Origin: Mytilisepta virgata
Taxonomy: Eukaryota; Mollusca; Bivalvia; Mytilida; Mytilidae
Reading direction: 5' to 3'
Assembly (NCBI GenBank): GCA_028015205.1
Contig: JAPWFG010000019.1
Location: forward strand, 310,001-374,000
Length of the DNA stretch: 64,000 bases
The translations under genes and the position numbers were made by a program. Of the stretch, positions 10,830-19,489 are shown one piece after another; position 1 is the stretch's first letter, and each line of letters starts with the position of its first letter. The notes beneath the pieces were generated by a model that had not been told where the DNA came from, searched no databases, and saw only the letters and a list, made by a program, of their open reading frames with translations.

Positions 10830-11580
10830 GAGAAAAAAAATCGATTTAGATATATAACATTTCCACTTTGACTGTAGACCTGGCGCTATTTTCAACTTCT
10901 ACAGAGATTCCATTCGTTCGATATAATATACATTGAATAATATATACTCAGAAATTATATAACGGATTTTTTACGATGGCAAACAGCATGTAACTTGTCA
11001 AAAAAGTATAAAAAAAACACGGTATATCTAGAAAACAATAGAGGCTACAACAAATAAATTTACACAATTTTAAGTGTGCTTTCTGAATAAACATTCAATA
11101 TGAAAAAAATTTGCATTATTCCCGTAACACGTATATTTCTCATGAACATTAACCGCACACCAGTTTTCATGTTAATTTATCAAATTTTAAAGAATGAATC
11201 CTGAATCTCTCAACCCCATCTACACATAAAGTCAATGAAAAGTAGTTTCTCTAATTCCATGTCATTTAAACATTTTAAAAGTTTAGAATAAATGGTTGGT
11301 TAGAAAACATTTCAATTGAATAAACATAATTACCATACCAAAGAGGAAAAGACCAGGAACTAAGATATCACATTACTTCTATAGATTAATATAACATTAG
11401 TGACAATTGAAGAGCATGAAGCTTGCAGTCTGAAGATTCGAACATTATCAAGGTGAGTGTTGTACAAATAATGTGCTTCCATAAAAATTTTAAAAGGACT
11501 GTTTAGTTAAGATTTTCCATAACATTGATTAATCACGGTTCTCCAACATTTGAATGAATGGAAAACACATTTACCTTAAA
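10830..11580. repeat. Segmental duplication, copy 2 (lacks the ribozyme insert)
   Basis: Counterpart of 8,580-9,905. It has no ribozyme unit pair and so serves as an empty-site paralogue. It contains GAGGAAAAGACCAGGAACTA followed by an exon-like stretch ending in a good splice donor (ATCAAG/GTGAGTG near 11,452). In copy 1 the GT is changed to AG. Confidence 0.7.
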
Positions 11581-11699
11581 AGTCCTTGATAATATTGTGC
11601 TCGCCAATATATTTGTACAAACACAGTGTTGCAGACATCGACTTGCTAAGAGGAGAATAGTTATAAATGTGTATGCAGTATAGGTTACAATACACCATT

Positions 11700-12680
11700 A
11701 GAAGATTCACTGGGCATTTTATGAAGAGATGATTGAGCCCCAAAATGAATATCACACTCGCTTCCGATTGGTCAATATCATATTATTTGTAAATGATTTA
11801 AAACGAGAGTGGGTCTTTACTCGAAATATTTTAAATCAAAGTATTTCGCATGAATGTTTAAAAATGTATGCAAATTGAAGATTTAAATGGTGGATCCCGG
11901 ATTTTCGGGAAAATTGCATCCCTCTTTTTTCAATCTTATTGTCAGGCAAGAAAAGCAACGGGACCATATATTTTAAATTGTTTACATTATTCCGTTACAC
12001 TTCCGCCACAACGGATTGCTATATATTTTCTATAAATTCATATGGAAATTTATTAAAATATATTGCATATTGGGGTACCCCCATATGGGAAATAACATAG
12101 AAGGGCTAATTGTTGTTTGTTATCTATAGGACAACTAGAGATGACAGACATTGAAAATGTTATCGCTGCAATACATTTGTAATTAAGAAGTGTAGTTTAC
12201 TGCACTTGAGTACCCCGAGATGAAAATACAACAAAAATAAGTAATATAAATGTGAGATTCTTAATTAAAGAAATGTTAGCTGTAAATAAAATTCCATTTA
12301 TCATACTAAATGAAATTCCAAACCGACTTTTCTTTTTTCATTTTGTACTTCAGGTAGCAACAAATCTTCCATAAATGAAAATACCTTAGGCCGATCCTGA
12401 AGCCCTGAAATCTGCCACAATTTTTTCATTAATACCTTGCACTGCAATTGGATAATGCAGATTTTATGCTCTTCACAAATTTGTCTAACATTCAAATTAG
12501 AAATTTTATATATTACAGTGACAATGAGATAGAAAATATATCTCTTTTTTCATGTACTTTCAGAGGTGCAGGAAAGAAATTTTAATCATAATATTAAAAA
12601 GAATATATTCCAGCTTAATATTTTATTAGAAATTTCACTTGATTTTCAATTTTGCCAATTGATATATAAGCTAGAAAGCT
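11700..12680. other. Intergenic, no gene seen
   Basis: AT-rich, with scattered stop codons in all frames and no recognised element. A short minus-strand open frame (12,301-12,495) has no splice context or family resemblance. Confidence 0.4.
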
Positions 12681-12699
12681 TCTGTCAGAATCGACAGTG

Positions 12700-13650
12700 T
12701 TTCCCTCACCCCCACATTTAGATGGGACACTTACACAAATTCAAGAAATTAAAACCTTATTGCCCATTTACAGATTATATGCAAATATTCTATGAAGAAA
12801 TCAAATCAATCTCTGTGGGGCCCAAGTTTTCAAAATCCAAATTATAAAACCTAATTGCACATCTACATATGGTTTACGACAATAGTGTTAAGAAACATAA
12901 TGTTAAAATTGAAGAATGAAAGAGAAATTCAGGTTATTTGCTTAAATTCAACTTTTTTAAATTCGACCGCCGTTGGCCCGAATATTATAAAATCAAAATT
13001 CTAAAACCTTATTGCGCATTTATATATACTTTTTAATATGCATTAATTGAAAAATGAAAGAGGAGTTTACGTTTCAAGATAAAATTCATAATTTTTTAAA
13101 TTCAACTCTTGTGGACCCTAATTTTAGAAAATCGAAAATCTAAATTCTTATTGCGCATACACACATGGTGCATGACAATACTGTATAGAAATAAAATGCG
13201 TAAATTGGAAAATGAAAGAGCAGTTTACGTCACAAACTAAAATGGAATTTTTTTTTAAATTCGACTCCTATGGGCCCCAATTTTAGAAAATTAAAATTCT
13301 TAAACCTTATTACGCATGTACATATGGTGCATAACAATACTGTATAGAAATAAAATGCATAAATTGAAAGTCATAAAAGAGAAGTTTACGTCACAAGATT
13401 AAATTAATTGACAATTTTCGAAATTAGACCTCGTGAACCCCAATTTAAGAGAATTAACATTTTAAAACCTTATTGCGCATCTGCAAGTGAGAATGCAACC
13501 TTTCTATACAGAAATTAAATTCCTTCACCCAAAAGTGAATGGGCCTATGAGTTGATGTCACAAGAAAGTGTGACGGATGGATGGTGGACAAGACAGACGG
13601 ACGGAGATAATCACTTTATCCCCTAAATACCTTCGAAAGTGTGGGGATAA
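12700..13650. repeat. Degenerate satellite, six units
   Basis: The marker CCTTATTGCGCAT and close variants recur near 12,755, 12,850, 13,008, 13,148, 13,303 and 13,467. Each is followed by an ATATGGTGCAT-like motif, a TGAAAGAG..GTTTACGTCACAA segment and a TTCGACTC..GGGCCCCAATTTT segment. Units are roughly 95-165 bp. The array ends in GACGGATGGATGG / GACAGACGGACGGA, a tail often seen in mollusc repeats. Confidence 0.75.
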
Positions 13651-14010
13651 TAATATACTGTGGATCAGGTTTATGTTCTTCTTTTTAAAATATTACTAAA
13701 TGTTTAAAAAAAATCTAATGTAAATTAAGTATATGTTTATAAATTGTCACATTCAAAACGTAAATTCGTTTTATTTGACCCCTGAACGTTACATTTCAAA
13801 ATTTAAATTGTTAATAATCACAATAATATCAACCAGTCATGCTTGAAATTTTATTGTCCGTAAACATCAAAAAGGGAATTTTATCGACAACGAACAGCGA
13901 ACAGCGAACTGTGAGGTCTGAATGAATAGAAAAAAGCAATCTTCGTCACCATGACACCAATGGAACGCTTTTAACGAAAATATAATCAGAGGTTTTGTTT
14001 AATTTTGTCA

Positions 14011-14034
14011 GTTGTTTGAAGACCGTCAAACAAC
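14011..14034 (+). promoter_or_regulatory. 9-bp hairpin before the zinc-finger ORF
   Basis: GTTGTTTGA (14,011-14,019) pairs perfectly with TCAAACAAC (14,026-14,034) around a six-base loop, 12 bp before the ATG. In RNA it would sit in the 5' leader. A role is inference. Confidence 0.4.
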
Positions 14035-14046
14035 ACACACGTATCA

Positions 14047-14502
14047 ATGGAGTCGAAAACGCCTCTCGGTTCATTGGTTCCTGCTAAATACTTAATACCT
14101 GTGGATCTTTCAAAGACCAAAGCAAAACCAGAAATGAAAAGAAAAATACTTCCAACCAAAGTGGAGAGAACCAAACGGATGGACAACACAAGTGGAGGAC
14201 CCAGCAAAGTGGACCCAAACAAGAAATGTACAAAGTGTCAAATAAATAAGAGCGTTGCGGAATTCTACAAAAACATGAATGTCTGCAAGGGGTGTAGAAG
14301 GATTGACAACGAGTGGACAAGACTTAATAGAGACCTCATCAGAAAAGTGAAATCTGAACTGCAACAATCTCCAAACGAATGCTTTACCAAACGTTTGTGT
14401 ATGAATCAACAAGCCGTTGAGGAACCTGTAGCTAATATAAGCACTTGCAGGACGACCGGAGCTCATTCTTCTATCGAATCCCAGGAAAGAAAGACGTCTT
14501 AA
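14047..14502 (+). CDS. Unknown basic protein with paired CxxC motif
   Basis: A 151-residue frame from ATG to TAA. The N-terminal half is Lys/Arg/Pro-rich (KPEMKRKILPTKVERTKR) and probably disordered. Around residues 60-80 is a treble-clef-like zinc motif, CTKCQINKSVAEFYKN followed by CKGC, resembling the zinc ribbons beside some phage and mobile-element DNA-binding or HNH domains; no HNH residues are present. The TAA is followed immediately by ATG in the same frame, so this piece and the next form one frame broken by a stop. I do not recognise the family. Antisense frames here are shadows. Confidence 0.6.
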   Translation: MESKTPLGSLVPAKYLIPVDLSKTKAKPEMKRKILPTKVERTKRMDNTSGGPSKVDPNKKCTKCQINKSVAEFYKNMNVCKGCRRIDNEWTRLNRDLIRKVKSELQQSPNECFTKRLCMNQQAVEEPVANISTCRTTGAHSSIESQERKTS

Positions 14503-14973
14503 ATGTATACCTGTGACATATGTGGATACCAGTCCAAGCGAAACTTCAACCTAGTGCGACACAAAAAGAATACACACGGTATGGAAGAGGATTCAACAGA
14601 CTATAGTGATTCAGTCTCAGACATTACCACAGAAGCCGATAACGAGGAATCGGAACAAAGCAGTGTCCATGAATCCAACGAAGACCCCGAAGAGCAACGC
14701 GAACAGTCCCCATGGGAAGTCATTTTGAATAGAACATTTCAAGTACATCAATCGGAATACTCACAGAAAGTAAACGAACTAGTCGAAGCCGGAATGGAAG
14801 AAAACGAGGCACGCTTGGCAGCATATAGAGACATGTTTGACACATACAGAGACGAAATACGAAAGCATTACGTCGGACTGATATCTTGGCATCAAGACAT
14901 GAATAAAGACCTCGTACATAGAAAGATCAAGAAAACGGCTAAACGCCTGAGAGAAGAGGAATACTACGAATAA
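14503..14973 (+). CDS. Unknown protein with N-terminal C2H2 finger
   Basis: A 156-residue frame beginning at an ATG directly abutting the upstream TAA. Residues 2-25 are a C2H2 zinc finger (YTCDICGYQ ... HKKNTHG). An acidic Ser/Glu stretch (residues 30-70) follows, then a helical domain with alternating charge (EENEARLAAYRDMFDTYRDE). The TAA at 14,971-14,973 is again in frame with a further 34 open codons. Either two nonsense mutations have broken one ~343-residue protein, or the stops are real and the downstream pieces rely on reinitiation or readthrough. The function is unknown; nucleic-acid binding is inferred from the finger. Confidence 0.65.
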   Translation: MYTCDICGYQSKRNFNLVRHKKNTHGMEEDSTDYSDSVSDITTEADNEESEQSSVHESNEDPEEQREQSPWEVILNRTFQVHQSEYSQKVNELVEAGMEENEARLAAYRDMFDTYRDEIRKHYVGLISWHQDMNKDLVHRKIKKTAKRLREEEYYE

Positions 14974-15078
14974 AAAAAATCATGGGAATATGCCGTAGAA
15001 AAACGAAAATATCTGCTTAACCGTGTATTGAACGACTACGACCCACCACCACCTGAAGACAGCAATGACTCTATGTGA
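14974..15078 (+). CDS. In-frame continuation after the second TAA
   Basis: Immediately after the TAA the same frame stays open for 34 codons: KKSWEYAVEKRKYLLNRVLN, then a short acidic/proline tail to TGA at 15,076-15,078. The composition (charged helix, WEYA..KRKYL) suits a continuation of the preceding domain better than chance. The stop sits in a run TAAAAAAAA, where a single A-to-T change would create it. Confidence 0.5.
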   Translation, partial: KKSWEYAVEKRKYLLNRVLNDYDPPPPEDSNDSM

Positions 15079-15164
15079 CGAAGGAATTGGAACATATTAC
15101 AAAAAAAATACAGAAAAAATATATATAAAAAAAAATTAAAAATTAAAAAAAAATTTAAAAAAAG

Positions 15165-15320
15165 GGAAGGAGGGTAATGCAGCCTATATATGTTTAAACA
15201 TATATATAGCCAGTCACAAGCCTGGACAAATGCAGAGTGGCCTTAAAAAATTGAGGAGGATTAATGCAGCCTATCTTATGATAGCCAGTCACAAACCTGG
15301 ATAAATACAGAGTGGCCTTT
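15165..15320 (+). repeat. Two stem-loop direct repeats
   Basis: Two copies, about 87 bp apart, of a unit reading GGAGGRTTAATGCAGCCTAT, a variable hairpin, ATAGCCAGTCACAARCCTGG and AGAGTGGCCTT. The hairpin arms differ (TATATATGTTTAAACATATATA-like against CTATCTTATGATAG), but both pair internally. Different sequence with kept pairing suggests that structure has been conserved. They lie at the 3' end of the zinc-finger element. Confidence 0.7.
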
Positions 15321-15396
15321 CAAATGACCTGAATGTACAGATTCAATTTTTGAATAACGACAATCGACCACCACTAGCAGCTGTAGCCCCAAAACT

Positions 15397-15800
15397 GAAA
15401 TGAGCACGCGAGTAAGGTCCTGAGTAGCGATGAGCAGCAAAGTGCAAGAGAATAGCAGCAATGACGAACATCAACAAGCAGCAGGAGCGAAATGAGCACC
15501 CGAGTAAGGTCCTGAGTAGCAATGATCAGCAAAGAGCAAGAGAAGAGCAGCGATGAGCAAGAGAAGAGCAGCGATGACGAACAGCAACAAGCAGCAGGAG
15601 CGAAATGAGCACGCGAGTAAGGTCCTGAGTAGCGATGAGCAGCAACGAGCAAGAGAATAGCAGCGATGACGAACAGCAACAAACAGCAGGAGCGAAATGA
15701 ACACGCGAGTAAGGTCCTGAGTAGAGATGAACAGCAAAGAGCAAGAGAAGATAAGCGATGACGAACAGCAACAAGCAACAGGAGCGAAATGAGCACGCGA
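15397..15800. repeat. 92-bp tandem repeat, about 4.5 units
   Basis: GAAATGAGCACGCGAGTAAG starts at 15,397, 15,489, 15,602, 15,694 and 15,786 with minor variants. Spacing is 92, 113, 92 and 92; the long unit holds an extra 21-bp GATGAGCAAGAGAAGAGCAGC block. A 92-bp period is not a multiple of three, so the hydrophobic open frames on the minus strand are by-products. Confidence 0.9.
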
Positions 15801-15804
15801 GAAA

Positions 15805-15950
15805 AACCCATAACTTCCGGTTGCGCATGCGCACAAATCACTTCCGGTACTTCCGGTTCTGGTCACGTGACTTCCGGTTCCAATGATGTCACTTCCTGTG
15901 ACGTCATTTCCTGTTCCGGTGACGTCACTTCCGATCCTCAACCACCTCAA
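15805..15950. promoter_or_regulatory. Dense ETS/NRF1/E-box/CRE-like cluster
   Basis: Within about 145 bp: an NRF1-type GCGCATGCGCA (15,824-15,834), at least six ETS-type CTTCC(G/T) sites (ACTTCCGGT near 15,813, 15,841, 15,850 and 15,870, plus ACTTCCTGT and ACTTCCGAT variants), CACGTGAC (15,863-15,870) and TGACGTCA motifs (about 15,899 and 15,920). These are the standard elements of TATA-less metazoan promoters. No exon is evident on either side, so the driven transcript is unknown. It directly follows the 92-bp array and may belong to the neighbouring element. Confidence 0.5.
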
Positions 15951-15999
15951 ATACGACTTTGCCTGTCCCCATATAATACTACCATATGGTCGTAAATTT

Positions 16000-16940
16000 T
16001 GACGTTACAAATAAATTTACGTTATTTTTTTTGTATTTATATATTTTTCAGAATGTATTTTTGTCCCTTATATGGGCGATATCACTTTTGGCAACTAACA
16101 GAATTTCATAGAAACATCGGCAATACGGAAAGTAGTGTCTGACAGTTTTTACTTTACCCCTGTTCCGATGTCTAACATTTCTATAGTGGAAATCCAGGAT
16201 ATATCGGAATTGCCGTAGAAATGGAAACAACCATTCATCTGAGCTCAATATCTTCTATTGTTGACGTCATAAAGCCTCTTTACCTTCGCAACGACGTCTT
16301 GGCACTGAACGTAGATTTTTGGAATTTTGCCGTGGCAGCGAAAGGGTTTTAAGTTTGAAGTATCCAACTCGCGTTGTTTACAAATATGACGTTGCAATCT
16401 TGACTGTGACGTCCGTGCAGCAAATTTTCGCGGAATTTTTGAAAACGCAATTTTCATCAAGTTTTAAACCATTTCTCATTAAATTTGAACTATTATTGTC
16501 AGTATCATCCTTAAAATTTATTCTTTTACAGCATTCTTCACATTTAATGTCTCATTTGAAACTTTAACCATCTCTGTGCCACGGGCCACTTTTGGGCCAC
16601 TTTTTTCATACTACGTTCACTGCCACGGGGCCACTTTTGGGCCATTGTTTTTTTCTTGACGTTAAACAATGGGAATAACGTAGCATTACTATGACGTCCC
16701 AAACTTCATTACCGTGTACACAGTGACGAGGTTTGGTAAGGGGCATCTCCATAATTACGTAGCATTTGATGGATGGATGAATTATTGTTTAACGTCCAGT
16801 GTAAATTAGGACAAACGTAGTATTTGAACAAACATAGATACGTCCGGGGTAATAATCCCTCTTTCCAGGGATTACACTTATCTTTTTAAAACTTAAAAGG
16901 GCAAAGTTACATGACACTGTTTTTTCAAAAACAGATCAGA
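16000..16940. other. No gene; degenerate dispersed repeats
   Basis: Contains two direct copies of a GTGCCACGGGCCACTTTTGG-like motif (near 16,576 and 16,621), a sequence type also echoed near 29,970 and 22,590. No coding exon is supported. Confidence 0.4.
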
Positions 16941-16942
16941 TG

Positions 16943-17123
16943 TACAGTTGACTCTCGTTATCTCGAACACATTTAAGTCTAAATTCCGGGTAACTCAAAT
17001 TATCTGTTTGGACCCACAACAACAGTAACTATACAAATTTCTCCTGATATCTCGAAATTTTATGCTTAAGTTGAACTAGATTTTCAGGTTCCAATTGATT
17101 CGACATAATGAGAGTTGACTGTA
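16943..17123. mobile_element. Pogo/Tigger-like MITE
   Basis: A 181-bp element with ~23-bp terminal inverted repeats (CAGTTGACTCTCGTTATCTC at the left against GAGAGTTGACTG at the right) flanked by TA, the target duplication of Tc1/mariner/pogo elements. The body contains further GAAATTT/TCTCGA-type homology and no frame. Confidence 0.8.
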
Positions 17124-18600
17124 TATGAGTATTACCATAATCCTGACTTTCTGGTCGCCTTTAATGAAATAGCATGGATTATTTACCATCACCCCTAATG
17201 AAATTGTCTCTTGTTTTTATTTATTTTTGTAAATACTCAAATTTTTCGCAACAAACTTTTATGAAATCAAATTTTGGTCAAAATGTTCCAATTGATATAA
17301 AGAACACTGAAATGTGTTGACATAGTGGATGAGGAAAGCTGTATGTGAAATTGAAGATATATACCTTACATGTATATTTCTATTTTACCGGCAGTACTAA
17401 CTCATGTGAGTCGTATCTTTTTATCAGATAAAAATAACAATACAAAAAAAATAATACAACATTTCAACAAACAAAACAAAACTTTCTTAAAAAATATCCC
17501 TTTTTAAATGGCATATCCCTTTAAATTTTTTTTAATTCATAGATTTATTATTGGTCCAAAAAAGTTTTAACCATAGCACAAAGTGCTCATGTCCAGTACT
17601 GATGCTAATATGCACGCTTTAGCAATGGATTTTAAATTAATACCAAAATATTTATAATTATTTATGGGGTATTTCATAAAAAGAAATCTCAACCATTTTA
17701 TATAACGTAGGAAGATAACAAGGGTACCTGCATCATTTGCAAGTTCCAAGACTTCATGAAAGTTTATTATCACAAGCAATCATGACAGTATTACAAAAAG
17801 CACTGTAACTAAAATTCACAGAGGATACTCTAAATTTATATATGGTTATAGGGTGGGAATCTCAAAGTTTTCAAATTTATGAAGACAAACATATTTTGAG
17901 AGGCAGGACATAATACCCACTAGGTACCCCTATTATACATCAATGAATGTGTATACTAATAAGGAGAAAAAATATGGTTATAGGGTGGAGATCTCTACCA
18001 TTTCCAGTTCGAGATCATATCGCAATCTTATTCCATTTTTATTTCCGAAAATTATCAATTTTTGTTCCTTCAGATAGCTGTTTATTATTAATAAATAAAT
18101 GGTATTCATTTCTACACGGCAGTAGTTAATTCCCCAATGATTACTTTTGATAGCAACTAGCGTCCCCGATTTTTCTGATGTTAACTTCTATCCCGATTAT
18201 TTTGACCCATTTTTTGGGGGGGAAGGGGGGGGGCTATTCGAGATTTTCAAAATTGTACCCTGCGCACAACTGATGAGTTGAAATCGACGAAATTTGCACC
18301 ACAATTTATATCAAAGATTTTGTTAAATTCAGTAAAAAATATGACAAAAAATGAATGAGGTCATATAGCTATATATGGATGCATACATACCAATGCTCCG
18401 GATTTCTCCCTGAACCTCAGGAAATTTGACCCCATAACCGGGTTACTGGGTGAACTGTACTATTCTCCGGGATTTCTAAATTTCCCAGGGATTTTTTCAG
18501 TGCTTATACGTCGTTTAATGGTTGAAATAAAAGTATCTGTTTGATCTGATAAAGAGCCGACGGTTATGAAACTTCATTGGTAATGAGAATCTACACCTTT
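17124..18600. other. No gene seen apart from a ribozyme relic
   Basis: AT-rich; poly-G tract near 18,215-18,235. Only the hammerhead-like core at about 18,262-18,300 stands out. Confidence 0.4.
18262..18300 (+). pseudogene. Hammerhead ribozyme relic
   Basis: CTGATGA (18,270-18,276), a stem II of GTTG/CGAC around AAAT, and GAAA (18,289-18,292) are present. Upstream GCGCACAA is the stem I 5' strand, but its partner is missing: alignment with the 51-kb copy shows a gap exactly where the cleavage site and stem I 3' strand should be. It is probably inactive. Confidence 0.6.
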
Positions 18601-18614
18601 CTTTTTGCAAATAT

Positions 18615-19485
18615 ATTTTGGGAACAAGAAAAAATGCTTGTAATTTAGCAACTAGAATGAAACTCGGAAGACTTCCCTTAGAAAATCATATAAAAGTTCA
18701 ATCCACACTATATTTATTAAGACTTTATTCAGAGAGCATTAACCCTCTTCTGAAAGAGTCCTTTGCACTGTGCAAAGAATTAGATGAATATGGAATCTTT
18801 TCGTGGTATACGTATGCCAAAAACATTATAGAAGAATCAGATGTTATTACTGACCAAATACAAAATATTAATAGGCTGACTGATTTAAAAATAAAGAAAA
18901 AAGAAATAAAGTCAAAAGTTGAAATATACTATGAAAATTTAGTCGAAAATAAGATGACTGAAATAGATGAAAAAAGTAAATTATATTTATATAATAAAGT
19001 TAGACTAAATTATAATAATCCCTTTACCGAAAATTTCTTAGTAAATCCAAATTTCGAATATCATAGTAAAACTTAAAATTAGCGATCATAATTTATTAAT
19101 AGAAAAATGCAGGCATTTAAAGATACCTAGAGAGGATAGAAAATGTAAAGTTTGCAATAGCTTAGATAATGAATGCCATTTCCTTTTAGAATGCAAAATA
19201 AACTCTTGTATTAGAAATAAATATTTAACAGAAATTATAAATCAAAATCCAGGGTTTGATGATTTAAGTATAATTAAGAAATTAAGCTTTATATTAAACC
19301 CATCAACACCATCACAAGTAAATAGACTTGGTTCCTTTATAAAAAGGTCATTAGAACTGAGGACGGGGACTACTGATTTACTTGTGTATATACAATTATA
19401 ATGTTTTTTATTTACTTGTATTATATGTCACAAACATTTTATGTTTATATGACAATAAACATTTGAATTGAATTGAATTGGTAAT
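18615..19485 (+). mobile_element. LINE 3' end (ORF2 C-terminus), frameshifted
   Basis: The 3' part of a non-LTR retrotransposon. From 18,618 the frame encodes the post-RT region (CNLATRMKLGRLPLENH, typical of CR1/jockey-group ends). A shift near 19,060 moves to a second frame (19,060-19,401) with the terminal zinc-binding motif CKVCNSLDNECHFLLEC. The element ends at a (GAATT)n tail near 19,470-19,485. It is 5'-truncated and not functional. Confidence 0.82.
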
Positions 19486-19489
19486 ACTT

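Larger units (their letters stand above)
13860..15330 (+). mobile_element. Compact unknown element with zinc-finger ORF
   Basis: This stretch is richer in GC and codon structure than its flanks. It carries a reading frame with two zinc motifs (14,047-15,078), a 9-bp hairpin just upstream (14,011-14,034), an A-rich tract (15,100-15,165) and two stem-loop direct repeats (15,165-15,320). The left flank (AGTCATGCTTG ... CGTAAAC, 13,835-13,865) resembles 10,335-10,365, as if the element sits in another copy of that duplicated sequence. No polymerase, integrase or transposase is visible. Its class is unknown; a non-autonomous or virus-derived element is possible. Confidence 0.45.

Noticed and set aside
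14084..14466. Three minus-strand open frames opposite the zinc-finger ORF
   Set aside because: Shadows: the plus frame has zinc motifs and sensible composition; the minus frames are hydrophobic and featureless.
15374..15950. Several overlapping Leu/Cys/Ser-rich minus-strand open frames resembling membrane proteins
   Set aside because: They are translations of the 92-bp tandem repeat; the period is not a multiple of three, so the protein repeat is an artefact.
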